45,647 nt of DNA from Strigomonas culicis (lineage: Eukaryota > Euglenozoa > Kinetoplastea > Trypanosomatida > Trypanosomatidae): NCBI GenBank assembly GCA_000482145.1, contig AUXH01000083.1, forward strand, positions 1-45,647, in the 5' to 3' direction. Each line of letters opens with the position of its first letter. Within the stretch, counting starts at the first letter, position 1. Made by a program: the position numbers and the translations under genes. The notes beneath the pieces are model-generated. The model was not told the DNA's origin and did no database searches. It saw only the letters and a program-made list of their open reading frames with translations. Positions 25,698 through 35,663 of the stretch are shown here, in pieces.

Positions 25698-28600
25698 CTA
25701 CTGAAGAATCATCAAATCACAGCCAAACGCCATCATGGGGCGCAGCGGATGCGACACGCAGCACTTTGAGAGCATGGACGACATCGGGATGCTCCGCGCC
25801 GGCGACGCCTCGCTCGCCGCGGACGAGGAGGGCGAGGCGTACATGGGGATGGGGCGGTCGTTCAGAATGGCGCCCTTCGCGCTGTACGCGGCGTAGGTGT
25901 GGTCCGTGAAGCACAGACCGATGAGGCCGGTGTGGATGCCGACGGAGCAGCTGCCGATGAGCCGCGGCGCCGTGCCGTGGCGCGGGCAGGACGAGGCGAG
26001 CAGTGTGCCGCAGGACAGCGCCAGCACGGGCTCCTTCAGCTTCCGCACGTCGAAGACGCGCAGCATGCTGGGCGTCGCGGCGACGATGGAGTGGTACGTG
26101 CCGACTTCGAGCGACCCCACGCCGACGACGGCTTCCTCGTCGCCTTGCTCCCCGCGGCACGACAGCAGGCCGACGACGCCCATGTGGCCCTGGGCCTGGC
26201 GGTCGTCGTAGTAGCGCACCGTCGAGTCCGAGAAGCCGGCGAGCAGCGCGCGCTGCGTCGTGTGGCACGCGAGGCAGGTGAGCGCCGGCGCGCCGGACAC
26301 CTCCAGCTGCTGAACTACCTGTTCGTCCGCCAGCGAGAGCACGTTGACCGCCGTCGCGCCGTGCGCGCCGACGGGCCCGCCGTAGAAGAGCGTCGCCGTG
26401 GCGCTGCGGTACGCCAACTTCACGTCCACCCACGAGCCGGCCGGCGGCGGGGGGCACGCGGAGAATACGGCGGCCGCCGTCGGCGTCGCGCCGCGCTCCC
26501 AGCACTCCTTCAGCAGCGTGAAGCCGCCGCGCGCGTTGACGAGCAGCAGCCCGGACTGCTCCGAGAGGTCGTTGATCACGCACATGTCATGCACCGGGGC
26601 GGCCAGCGCCAGGGGGAAGGACTTCACGACCGCCTGCGAGCTGTAGCTCTCGTAGGAGATGCAGTGCACCTGCTGGTCCTTCGTCGCCACCACCATCGCC
26701 GGCTCCAGCGCGCGGAAGCACGCACTGACGATGGTGTCCGCGCGCACCGCGCCGGACACGAGCTGGTAGCGCGAAGAACTGATCTGCCACGCGCCGGCGA
26801 CCGCCCACGGGTCCGGCGCCCCGCTCATCGGCCGCGGCGGCGCCGGCGCGCCCTCGCCGTGCGGCTCCGCGCTGCTCCGGCCGGCGTCCCGCTTCGGCTG
26901 CCGGTGCGGCTCCGCGCTGCGCTGCGGCGCCAGCTTGCGCTCCTGCAGGTCGAGCACCAACTGGCGCATCGTGTCCGCGTTCCACGTCGTGCGCGCGCGG
27001 TCCTTCTCGGATATGAAGTCGCCGGTGGCGGACACGATGTGCGCCATGGTGCGCCGCGCCTCCGCCTCGAAGCGCGCGGACCGCGGCACCGCCTTCTCCG
27101 TGAGGTCCTTCAGCGCGCCCTCCACCAGCGCCGCGTCGCAGCTGCTCCGCAGGACGCACAGCATGCGCGCCGCGTCGTGCAGCAGCCCCTGCACGACGGC
27201 CAGCGCCTCCGCGCCCAGCGCCTGCGGGTCGAGCTCGCGGCAGACCGGCGCGGGGTCGTCGCCCGTGATGAGGTTCGTCTCGAAGACGACCGCGTCGTCG
27301 AAGAGCGAGCTGACGGTCGGCCGCGACGCGTGCAGCAGCGACCGCACGGCGACCTCAGACTCCGCGAGCGCCCACGCGCCCGCCGTGCGCCCGACCCCCA
27401 GCACGTACTCGTGCATCGCGTCGGCGTGCCGCGGCGGCAGCGCGCCCCTGTACGCGTGCAGTACCTGGCAGCAGAAGAAGATGATCTCCACCCGCACGTC
27501 CACGCTCGCGTCAAACAGGTACCCGCGAACCTGGATCAACAGCGACTTCTCCATCTGCAGCCGCCGCAGCTGCTGGTCGGCGGCCAGCGTGTCCACGCGC
27601 ACGCCGACGACGCTGCCGAGCAGCGTCACGCAGGAGCTGCGCACCACCGGCGAGCGATCCTCCAGCAGGTGCGTGAAGAGCGTCACGCGCGAGGTGCACT
27701 CGCGCGACGCGAAGTTCTTCGCGTGCCGAAGGCCGGCGAAGAGCGCGGCGAGGACCAGGCACCCCCACGAGCGCACCTCCGCGCTCGTGGAGGACAGGAT
27801 GGGGAAGGCCGAGTTCAGCAGGCGGTTGTTCCAGCACTGGATGCACTGTCGCTCGCCGCGGCGCTGAAACTGGCACAGCATATAGCACGCCATGCTCTTG
27901 CAGCGCGCCACCGTCGTGTCCCTCAGCAGGTAGTACGGGGCGCCGCCCGGCTGCGGCACGCGCGCGGCGACGGGGGTGGACCCCGACGGCTTCTTGGCGG
28001 GCGCCAGCATGGGCTGCATGGGCTGCGGCGGGACCTCGCCAAGGTTGCTGTTCGCGCTCTCGGAGCCGGAGGGCCCGGCCGAGCGGCGGCTCGCGGCGGC
28101 CGACAGCCCGTCGGCCGTGCGACCCTGCGGCGTGGGTGACGCGGCCGCGGGCGAGACCACGGGGGAGGGGGAGACGGGCGGCGCGCACGCGCCCGGGCGC
28201 AGCGCGTGGCCGCCCGCCTGCCCGTACTCGACCGCGGTCGTCGGCGTCGCGCGCTCGTCCAGCTTCAGCAGGCCGATGAAGTAGCGCTCGCCCTGGCACC
28301 TCTGCATCTCGGCGCAGCCGGCGGCGGGGTCCGCGCGGATGAGCTGCATCCACAGCACGGTGATGACCAGGAACAGCTCCGGCCGCTGCGCCATGAAGCG
28401 GCCCATGTACGGAAGGACGCCGCAGCGTATGGTACGCTGGCCGGCGACGCGGCTCGCGTCCAGGTACTTCACGAGGAGCGTGAAGATGCGCAGCTGGTGC
28501 TGCGGCAGCGAGAGGGCGAGCAGCACGCTCGGCAGCTGCTCCGGCAGCTCCGACAGATCGCCCGAGTCGATCCACACCTCGAACGCGGTGAGCTGGTCGC

Positions 28601-29891
28601 TGAAGAAGGAGGACGTCACGTACCCCTGCGGCGTCTCGGGGGAGAGCAGCGCGGGCAGCTGGCTCACGGTGCGCTCGACCGTGTACACCCACAGTTCCCA
28701 GATCGGGTGCACGTGCGCCTCCTCGCTCAGCGGCGGGTGCATCACTGGCGTGCACCCAATCGCGCGGATCAACCAGTCCGCCAGCACCGCGTTGCGGAAC
28801 AGCGCCGCCGTGGACCCATCCTGGCGCAGCAGGTACTGGAACTGGGCCGGCTCCATGGCGCACCACGCCACCGTCTCCGTGACGGCCGTCAGCACGAGCT
28901 GCAGGTCGCCCTGTGGGGTGCAGGGGTCAGTGATGTCGCCCGGGAGGCTGCGGATCATATCGTCCGTCACGTGCGGCAGCAAGATCTTCAGCTGCGAGAA
29001 GCCGATGTACCACTCGAGCGCCATCTTGAGTGGGGTCGTGAGGCACGACGTGAGGAGGTCGGCCGGCAGCGCCGGGCTCAGCGGCAGCATCTCGTTCGCC
29101 GCGCACGCGCAGATGAAGAGGTCGTGCGCCCGCAGCTCCTGCAGCTGCTCGTGCTGCCGCTCGGCGTACCACCGCTGCAGCACCCACCCGGCCGCGTTGC
29201 AGTCGATGACGTAGACTGTCGGGGAGTGCACCAGCTCCGCCATGTCGAGGATGTTGAGCGGCACGTAGTGGGTGCGGTCGCGGCTGAACATCCACACCTC
29301 GCCCAGCATTGTCGCCTGGGGCATGCCGTGCCCGTTGTAGTGGACGAGGACGCGGTTGCCGTGCGCCAGGCGGCGCGCCTTGACCAGCGCCGCGCGGGCG
29401 CTCTCCACGTTGCCCTCGATCACGCGCAGGAACCCGACGTCCTTGCCGCGCAGCACGGCGGTGCGGTACTGCACCTCAAGCGCCTCGGCGATGCCGTCGC
29501 TGCCGCCGCGCGCCTGCTGCGGCGTGTAGGGCGCGAACTGGGCGACCATCGGGTCGATCCAGCACTCGTACTTCGCGTACGGCTCCAGCCGCGGGTAGTC
29601 CGGCGGGTCGTTGCCGATGTGCAGGTACATCAGCAGCAGCGCGTGCGACACGCGCATGCGGTGCGGCGGCGGCACCTCCGACAGGTCCCCCTCCGCCGCG
29701 TAGGCGGCGACGCTGCGCTCGTCCTCCGGTGCCTGCGCCGCGAGGCAGGGCAGCGGGAAGGCCGCGAAGGCCTTCAGGTGCTCCGCCACCGCTGCCTGCG
29801 TGCTGCTCGTCAGTTGCGCATCCGCGGACCCGGCGGCGGCGGTCGCGGTGGCGGCCACGCCCCGTCGCTGCTGCCGTCGCTTGGCTTGCAT
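25698..29891 (-). CDS. Raptor: Raptor, TORC1 scaffold subunit
   Basis: 1397 residues, close to the usual Raptor length. The Raptor N-terminal caspase-like (RNC) domain covers about 85-245, with the pseudo-catalytic HYNGHG (184-189) and the VIDCNAAG strand containing Cys231. About 430-900 is alpha-solenoid (HEAT/armadillo) repeat. A low-complexity Pro/Ser/Ala linker interrupts it near 575-650. The C-terminal part (about 1040-1390) shows repeated beta-strand units ending in hydrophobic-Asp/Arg pairs, as in a WD40 propeller. Raptor recruits substrates to TOR kinase in TORC1, controlling growth and translation. Start is ATG at 29891; the last AG before it abuts the ATG directly. The 3' UTR begins with a UG repeat. 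Confidence 0.93.
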   Translation of the reverse strand: MQAKRRQQRRGVAATATAAAGSADAQLTSSTQAAVAEHLKAFAAFPLPCLAAQAPEDERSVAAYAAEGDLSEVPPPHRMRVSHALLLMYLHIGNDPPDYPRLEPYAKYECWIDPMVAQFAPYTPQQARGGSDGIAEALEVQYRTAVLRGKDVGFLRVIEGNVESARAALVKARRLAHGNRVLVHYNGHGMPQATMLGEVWMFSRDRTHYVPLNILDMAELVHSPTVYVIDCNAAGWVLQRWYAERQHEQLQELRAHDLFICACAANEMLPLSPALPADLLTSCLTTPLKMALEWYIGFSQLKILLPHVTDDMIRSLPGDITDPCTPQGDLQLVLTAVTETVAWCAMEPAQFQYLLRQDGSTAALFRNAVLADWLIRAIGCTPVMHPPLSEEAHVHPIWELWVYTVERTVSQLPALLSPETPQGYVTSSFFSDQLTAFEVWIDSGDLSELPEQLPSVLLALSLPQHQLRIFTLLVKYLDASRVAGQRTIRCGVLPYMGRFMAQRPELFLVITVLWMQLIRADPAAGCAEMQRCQGERYFIGLLKLDERATPTTAVEYGQAGGHALRPGACAPPVSPSPVVSPAAASPTPQGRTADGLSAAASRRSAGPSGSESANSNLGEVPPQPMQPMLAPAKKPSGSTPVAARVPQPGGAPYYLLRDTTVARCKSMACYMLCQFQRRGERQCIQCWNNRLLNSAFPILSSTSAEVRSWGCLVLAALFAGLRHAKNFASRECTSRVTLFTHLLEDRSPVVRSSCVTLLGSVVGVRVDTLAADQQLRRLQMEKSLLIQVRGYLFDASVDVRVEIIFFCCQVLHAYRGALPPRHADAMHEYVLGVGRTAGAWALAESEVAVRSLLHASRPTVSSLFDDAVVFETNLITGDDPAPVCRELDPQALGAEALAVVQGLLHDAARMLCVLRSSCDAALVEGALKDLTEKAVPRSARFEAEARRTMAHIVSATGDFISEKDRARTTWNADTMRQLVLDLQERKLAPQRSAEPHRQPKRDAGRSSAEPHGEGAPAPPRPMSGAPDPWAVAGAWQISSSRYQLVSGAVRADTIVSACFRALEPAMVVATKDQQVHCISYESYSSQAVVKSFPLALAAPVHDMCVINDLSEQSGLLLVNARGGFTLLKECWERGATPTAAAVFSACPPPPAGSWVDVKLAYRSATATLFYGGPVGAHGATAVNVLSLADEQVVQQLEVSGAPALTCLACHTTQRALLAGFSDSTVRYYDDRQAQGHMGVVGLLSCRGEQGDEEAVVGVGSLEVGTYHSIVAATPSMLRVFDVRKLKEPVLALSCGTLLASSCPRHGTAPRLIGSCSVGIHTGLIGLCFTDHTYAAYSAKGAILNDRPIPMYASPSSSAASEASPARSIPMSSMLSKCCVSHPLRPMMAFGCDLMILQ

Positions 29892-30517
29892 CTATGCGCG
29901 TAAGAAGCGGTTACAACACGATAACAAAAAGAAGGAAAAAAAACGGTAGCCAATGAGGAGGAAAGAAGAGGAACTAAGATGTCTGGGGTGCAGGGGAAGC
30001 GAGAAAACAATGGTCTTAGCGGCAAGACCACGACGCTGTGACGAACAGGAGGTATACTGGAGCTAACTGGTACTTGACTCACAACAAGGAAAGAGAATGC
30101 GGAAGACGGGAAATGAATGGAGAGCACAATCATACAAAACTGAAAAACTCTTCTTGGTCTAGTGACGCTCAACAGACACTAGCAATCGCGTTCTCTCTCG
30201 CTCTCCCTCTTACGACACGAAGAGGAACAGTGTACAAAGGACAAGTATCGTTTTTTTTGTTTGTTTTTGTTATTAGTAACTCTTATTAAACGTTTAGGTT
30301 TAGATGGTTTCATCATTAGTAATCTTAGCTTCATCTGATTATACGTATACCAAAAGGAAAAAAAAAGCACCTTTACAAGAAAAAAAAAGTCTGAAGCGTT
30401 CACAGCGTGTCACCAACTTATACAAAACAAGAAAAGGAAAATAAAAACAGCTTTCGTCGAAATGTGAAACCAAACAACAACAATACGGGGGGAGTAAAGA
30501 AGAAGAAAAAAAGGTGT
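29892..30517. other. Intergenic, 626 bp
   Basis: 5' flank of Raptor (purine-rich plus strand at 29920-29975 and 29990-30010) and 3' UTR of the RNA polymerase I subunit (AT-rich, 30240-30510). Purine tracts near 30355-30395 and 30480-30510. No gene seen. Confidence 0.5.
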
Positions 30518-33500
30518 TTAGGCCTCGGTACGTAACGCGACGCGGATTCCTATGCCGGTCAGCTCTGCCACCCACAGCCGCAGCACATGCGGCACCTCCA
30601 CCATCGCGATGGTGTCCGTGTCCTCCGTCCGCCCGGCGCCGCAGAAGGTGCAGCACTTCCACGTGCTGAGATTCGTCGCGTGGCGCTCCACGATGGAGAG
30701 CAGGCTGCCGCACCCGGTGCACACGAAGGCCTTTGTCTTGTCGGACACGTGCAGTAGGCGGTCGAGCACCACCTCGCTCATGCCGTACGAGAGCAGCGCG
30801 TCGCGCTCCATCTCGCCGACGCGGACGCCGCCGTGGCTCTTGCGGCCCTTCACCGGCTGACCCGTCTTGGTCACCGCGCGGTACTTGAAGGGGTCCGTTC
30901 GCGCGCGCGCCTGCCACTTGTCGTTCACCATGTGCCGCAGCCGCTGGTAGCCGGAGATGCCGACAAAGACGTCCGCCTCCATCTCCTCGCCGCTGATGCC
31001 GTCGACGAATTTCTCGCGGCCGTAGCGGTTGTAGCCGGACTTGACGAGCGCGGCGCCGATCGTCTCGGCCACGCGCGGCGTCTCGTCGCAGACGCTCCAC
31101 GCGGAGTTGTCCATGAAGCGGCCCTCGATGGCGCCGACCTTCGCCGTCATGATCTCCAGCACCATGCCGACGGTCATGCGGGACGGGAAGGCGTGCGGGT
31201 TGATGATCACGTCGGGCGTGATGCCCGTCTGCGAGGAGAAGGGCAGGTCGTGCGCGCGTATGTGGAGCGGCAGCGTGCCCTTCTGGCCGTGGCGCGACGA
31301 GAACTTGTCGCCCACCGTCGGCGGGCGCGGGATGCGGAAGATCAGGAGGACGGAGACGGGGTCCGGGCCGTTGAAGGCGAGCGGGATGACCTGGTGCACC
31401 CACCCGTTCTCGCCCTTGTCGAACTTGGACCACTTCTTCACCATGTGGTCGCTGTACTCGTACGTCATGTTGTTCGTCATGGGGTCCACGCGCTGGCAGC
31501 GCTTCGCGATGCAGTACACGTCCCTGTCGTCGCACAGCGAGGGGTAGCTGTGGTCCGTCGTGAAGTTCACCTCCTTGTGCAGGTGGCTGTAGGTGCGCTT
31601 CGGCGGCAGTCCGTTCGCCTCCAGCTGCGCCGAGAAGCGCTCGCCGTTGGCCAGCATGTTGTTGAACACGTAGGTCGCGTCGTCACCATCGTCTTTGCCG
31701 CTGGCCGTAGCAATCTTGCCGACGGTGATGTCGGCGTGCAGCATGCCGCGCTGCGAGGCGGTGCTGTTGAGAATAACCGCATCGTCCATATCGTACCCCG
31801 TGTACGCGAGAATGGCCACGACCGCGTTGACGCCGAGGCTGACGTCGTCGAGCCCGTAGTAGTCCATCGGCAGCGTGCGCGAGATGTAGCGCTGCGGCAC
31901 GTACATCCGGAACAGCTTTGCGTCCCGCCGCCAGCCGAGCGACTGCAGCTGTGTGCCGGTCGACTGCTTGCTGAGGCCGCACTGGAACAGGTTGCGCGGC
32001 GAGCAGTTGAATTCGAAAAAGGGAATCGTCGTCGACGTGAGCGACACAATGTTGCTGCCGTTCTGCTCCATGTACTCAAACTTCTTGCGGAGCTGCACGA
32101 CCGCGTCGGCCAGCTCAGAGCTCACACCCGCCACGTCGAGCCACGACTGCTCCCATGTGCCTGTGTACATGAGCGGGAAGGGCAGGTCGTCCGCGCCCCG
32201 GGGGCCGCCGGCGGTCTCGATCTTCTGGATGGGGCGCATGAGCCGGCCGTGGTCGCTGAAGATGAAGAGACCAGCCATCTCCTTCGTGTGAGGTGGGATG
32301 TGGACCACCTCGATCGTGTGGAGCGGCGTCGCGTCCTTCCGGCGCACCACGCCGTTCTCGTCGACGAGGCGGCGCGAGGTCAGCAGCTTGAGCTCGCGCA
32401 GGCGCGCGGTGGCGGCGACCGCCTCGTCGGGCAACACATAACCGAGGATGTGGCCGTCGAACCACACCGGCATCGTCCCGAGGAGTCGGTCCGTGAGCGC
32501 GGTGTTGTCCGCCCGGCGCAGCCGCGGCAGCGCCTCCGCGATCCACTCAGCGAGCCGCTGCGCTTCGGCGGAGTCCGGCGCGATCGACTCGGACAGAATC
32601 GTCGCGACACTGAGGTGGTTCAGCACGCCACAGTCCTCGCCGTCGGGCGTGTGCACCATGCAGAGGAACCCGTACGCCTCGCAGGGGTAGCGCCGCACCT
32701 CGCTCGACCGCATGCTCGCGATGGTCGCGCCGCGGTGCACGCAGCGCAGCTGCTCGAAGAAGCGGTAGAAGTTGAGGTGCTCCGCCTGCACGACCCAGCC
32801 GCTCGGCTGCGGGCAGTTGAAGTCGATGTCGACCTCGGCCACGATGTTGCCCAGCATGAGGAGCCGCTGCACGGGGAGGAGCGCCGCGTCGAGCTTCTCC
32901 GTGAAGGCGGTGCAGAGGCTGAACAGCTGGCCCATGCTCTCCGCGTTGTTCGTCCGCTTCCCCGCCTCGCCGGCGAGGAGCCGCTGGAAGAGCGAGGGGC
33001 TCATGTGGGACGCGAGGGTGACGGACACCATCCGCTGCATGCGGAGCATCGCGTTCCAGAAGGAGGCCACGAGCACCTGCGCGGACGTGAAGATCTCCTG
33101 GTAGGCCGGCACGTCGCAGCCCTGCTCCCCCACCTGGCCGTCGTTGAAGAGATAGAGCTGGCGGGTCGACATCAGCAGCACCTCGAACTTGGCGTCCAGC
33201 TCGTCGCGGAGGGCCTGCGGCAGCCACTGCGCCAGCTGCTCCGGCGTCGACTGCGGCGGCAGGTCCGGCGTCGCGGCGCGCACGTTGAGGTGCGGCAGAA
33301 TGTGGTGCCGGATCATGAGGAGGCCGTACCACGCGTCGTGATGGCACTCCGTGTCGACGGCGAACTGCGAGAGGATGCGGCACGTGCCGAGCTTCTCGTA
33401 CGCCCTGTACATGCGGCCAATGACGGCGAGGTAGTCCACGTAGTGGAACAGCTTGCTGTACGGCTTCCGTTCATGGTGCCGCAGCAGCATCTGCACCCGT

Positions 33501-35317
33501 TCGAGGTGGTTCGGGCTCGTCTCCATCCCAATCGACAGCAGCCGCATGACGTCGGCCGAGGACGGGTTGCGCGTGCCGGTGGCGAAGAGCAGCAGCGTCA
33601 GCGGGATGTGCCACACGAGACGGCGCGAGAAGCTGAAGGTGATCTCGCCCTTCGTGGAGTAGAAGAAGTAGTTGAAGCACGTGAGCCCGCTCAGCCGCTT
33701 GCAGCGGATGACCACGCCCTTGCTGGTGAAGCCGAGGCCGTGCGCCTTGAACTGCGTCCGCTCAATGTTGAGGGGGATGTTGCTGCGCTGCACGATCAGC
33801 GCGCGCAAGATGCGCTCGCCGCCCTGAATGATGAAGTAGCCGCCGAGCTCCTTCTGTTCCTCCAGCGCCCGCTTGTGGTCGAGGTCGGTGTGCACGCCGC
33901 GCAGGGCGCACCGCTCCCCCCGCACCATCTCGGGGAACTCGAAGAAGTTGCACCACCGCTGGTGCTCGCTGGGCGCCAGGTACTCATACTTGCCGTGGTC
34001 CGCGCGAGGGATCTTCTTCAGCTGCATGAGGGCGTCGAAGAGGGGGTGGAAACTGTACACCATGAGCGGCTCCGTGTGCCGCAGCGCGGACGCGCCCTGT
34101 GTGGAGCGGTCCGCGATGAGGTAGAACCCAAACCGCGCCACGCAGTGCGTCGCGTAGGTGCCGGAGGTGAGGCGGTGGTACTGCGGGGCGGCGAAGGGCA
34201 GCGCCTCGTGGACGAGGCGGTCGTGTAACAGCTGCGCCTCGTCGATCACCTCCGCCTCCTTGAACCGCTTCGACGCCATGAGCGCGTCAAGGCTGTCCTT
34301 GGAGTTGAGCGCCTTCTCGAAGATCTCCTTCTCCTCCTCGTACCAGCGCGCCCGCAGATCGTCGAGCTCCTTCATGCCCGCCGTCAGCTTTTCATCCAGC
34401 AGCGCGTACTGCCACTGCTGCTGCTGCTCCAGCGCGGGGTCCGTCGTCGTCCGCCGCTCCGTCAGCGCCGACGGCTTCAGCGCCTCCATCGCGGTGTGGA
34501 TGCGCGTGCTCAGCTTCTCGAGCCGCTTGCGCGCGTTGAAGATCACCGCGCGGGCGCAGCGGCCGGGCCGCACGCCGACCGCCACGTCCAGCAGCACCAG
34601 CGACACGGTCCCCATCGGCTTGGGGGTGCCGGTGCTGTCGTCCTTCACGACGCCGGGCGCGAAGAAGCCCTCCTGCCGCACGTCCTCCAGCAGCGCTGGC
34701 AGCCGCAGGCTGAAGAGGGAGTCGAACTCGTTGATGTGGAAGGCCACCTGGTCCCCGAGCAGCCCCGTGTTCACGCGGCTGGCCTGCTTCTCGGCCGGCG
34801 CGGCCACGATCGCGAGGAGGTCGCCGAGGTCCTGCAGCACCTCGCGCAGGTGCTTGCTCTTGAGGCCCCTGTACACCGCCACCGCCACCGCGTCTTCCGC
34901 CTCCGTCACGGCCAGCACCGCGACCACCTCCTCCTTCAGCTGCGCCGCCTCCTTCGCGACGTAGCCGAGGTACTTGGCGCCGCCGGTCTCGGGGGTGCCC
35001 ACCTTCCGCGGGTTGTGCGCTAGCGCAGCCACCTTCTCCTCCAGACGATCCAGCAGCGCCGGCACCGCCTCGCCGCCGGCGCGGTCGAGCGGCTCCACGT
35101 GCCGCAGCTTCTCCAGCGTGTGCTGCAGCCGCGTCGTCGCGTTGCGCACGAGCGTCAGCCGCTCGTACGGGGTCATCGTCTTGGGCGGCACGCGCGGCTC
35201 CTGCACGCCGCGGCGACGGCGGCGGCTGGAGCTCGTGGAGGTCGTGCCGCTGCTCAAGTTCGACGTCGCGCCATAGGAAGAGGCGTGGGAGCACACCGAA
35301 CGGGCCGTCGACGACAT
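30518..35317 (-). CDS. RPA2: RNA polymerase I second-largest subunit (RPA2/RPA135)
   Basis: 1599 residues from ATG at 35317; the longer frame starts at TTG. Polymerase beta-like landmarks in order: the lobe start near INEFDSLFSLRLPALLEDV (about 195-213), GGYFII (near 508), an SPRN/QCGLSKQSTG fork segment, GYDMDDAVILN (Pol I form of the active-site region), RxPxPPTVGDKFSSRHGQKG, and NPHAFPSRMTVGM. Last comes the C-terminal zinc ribbon CTGCGSLL with a later CCTFCG. It forms the catalytic core of RNA polymerase I with RPA1. There is a Ser/Arg-rich then helical extension of about 190 residues before the conserved start. A coiled-coil-like insertion lies at about 262-385. Both make it longer than yeast or human RPA135. 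Trypanosome RPA2 is known to carry an N-terminal extension. Confidence 0.96.
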   Translation of the reverse strand: MSSTARSVCSHASSYGATSNLSSGTTSTSSSRRRRRGVQEPRVPPKTMTPYERLTLVRNATTRLQHTLEKLRHVEPLDRAGGEAVPALLDRLEEKVAALAHNPRKVGTPETGGAKYLGYVAKEAAQLKEEVVAVLAVTEAEDAVAVAVYRGLKSKHLREVLQDLGDLLAIVAAPAEKQASRVNTGLLGDQVAFHINEFDSLFSLRLPALLEDVRQEGFFAPGVVKDDSTGTPKPMGTVSLVLLDVAVGVRPGRCARAVIFNARKRLEKLSTRIHTAMEALKPSALTERRTTTDPALEQQQQWQYALLDEKLTAGMKELDDLRARWYEEEKEIFEKALNSKDSLDALMASKRFKEAEVIDEAQLLHDRLVHEALPFAAPQYHRLTSGTYATHCVARFGFYLIADRSTQGASALRHTEPLMVYSFHPLFDALMQLKKIPRADHGKYEYLAPSEHQRWCNFFEFPEMVRGERCALRGVHTDLDHKRALEEQKELGGYFIIQGGERILRALIVQRSNIPLNIERTQFKAHGLGFTSKGVVIRCKRLSGLTCFNYFFYSTKGEITFSFSRRLVWHIPLTLLLFATGTRNPSSADVMRLLSIGMETSPNHLERVQMLLRHHERKPYSKLFHYVDYLAVIGRMYRAYEKLGTCRILSQFAVDTECHHDAWYGLLMIRHHILPHLNVRAATPDLPPQSTPEQLAQWLPQALRDELDAKFEVLLMSTRQLYLFNDGQVGEQGCDVPAYQEIFTSAQVLVASFWNAMLRMQRMVSVTLASHMSPSLFQRLLAGEAGKRTNNAESMGQLFSLCTAFTEKLDAALLPVQRLLMLGNIVAEVDIDFNCPQPSGWVVQAEHLNFYRFFEQLRCVHRGATIASMRSSEVRRYPCEAYGFLCMVHTPDGEDCGVLNHLSVATILSESIAPDSAEAQRLAEWIAEALPRLRRADNTALTDRLLGTMPVWFDGHILGYVLPDEAVAATARLRELKLLTSRRLVDENGVVRRKDATPLHTIEVVHIPPHTKEMAGLFIFSDHGRLMRPIQKIETAGGPRGADDLPFPLMYTGTWEQSWLDVAGVSSELADAVVQLRKKFEYMEQNGSNIVSLTSTTIPFFEFNCSPRNLFQCGLSKQSTGTQLQSLGWRRDAKLFRMYVPQRYISRTLPMDYYGLDDVSLGVNAVVAILAYTGYDMDDAVILNSTASQRGMLHADITVGKIATASGKDDGDDATYVFNNMLANGERFSAQLEANGLPPKRTYSHLHKEVNFTTDHSYPSLCDDRDVYCIAKRCQRVDPMTNNMTYEYSDHMVKKWSKFDKGENGWVHQVIPLAFNGPDPVSVLLIFRIPRPPTVGDKFSSRHGQKGTLPLHIRAHDLPFSSQTGITPDVIINPHAFPSRMTVGMVLEIMTAKVGAIEGRFMDNSAWSVCDETPRVAETIGAALVKSGYNRYGREKFVDGISGEEMEADVFVGISGYQRLRHMVNDKWQARARTDPFKYRAVTKTGQPVKGRKSHGGVRVGEMERDALLSYGMSEVVLDRLLHVSDKTKAFVCTGCGSLLSIVERHATNLSTWKCCTFCGAGRTEDTDTIAMVEVPHVLRLWVAELTGIGIRVALRTEA

Positions 35318-35351
35318 GGGACGGTCCGAGTCAGTCAAAGACAAATAATGT

Positions 35352-35399
35352 CTTTTTTTTTTAAGAATACGAAGAAAAAAAAGAGAGAGAGAGAGAGAG
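35352..35399 (-). promoter_or_regulatory. Candidate spliced-leader acceptor for RPA2
   Basis: The minus strand has (CT)n plus a T run (complement of 35399-35364), then an A run ending in AAAAG, with the AG at 35353-35352. The predicted 5' UTR is about 34 nt. The in-frame TTG at 35344 falls inside this UTR. Confidence 0.5.
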
Positions 35400-35603
35400 T
35401 AGATATCTCAGTCACCGAAAGATATTTACTTTTCAGCGACAATAGCAAAAACAACAAAACAAAAAAAAAGAGAATGAACCAGAGAGAGGGAGGAGAAGAA
35501 AGAAAAACACTTAGCATTCATATTTCTTTGGTAAGTAAGAGACTGTGACCGCACATGAATGCAACACAAGAGAGGGTACGAGGACAGAACAAAAAGGGAA
35601 AGA

Positions 35604-35624
35604 ATATATATATATATATATATA
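35604..35624. repeat. (TA)n microsatellite
   Basis: About ten TA units in the 3' UTR of the PPR-like gene. Confidence 0.85.
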
Positions 35625-35663
35625 GGGCGAAAGTGTTAAGGAGAAGCATGATCAACAATGCGT

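Larger units (their letters stand above)
35318..35663. other. Intergenic, 346 bp
   Basis: RPA2 splice signals at the left end. A (TA)n run at 35604-35624 lies about 40 bases before the next stop codon. No gene seen. Confidence 0.5.

Noticed and set aside
30833..34228. 1131-codon plus-strand open frame antisense to RPA2 (also long ones at 21255-23711, 25899-28139, 28206-29903)
   Set aside because: GC-rich coding DNA leaves few stops on the opposite strand. The translations are Arg/His/Ala/Val-rich mirror products, and the minus-strand proteins have clear conserved domains.
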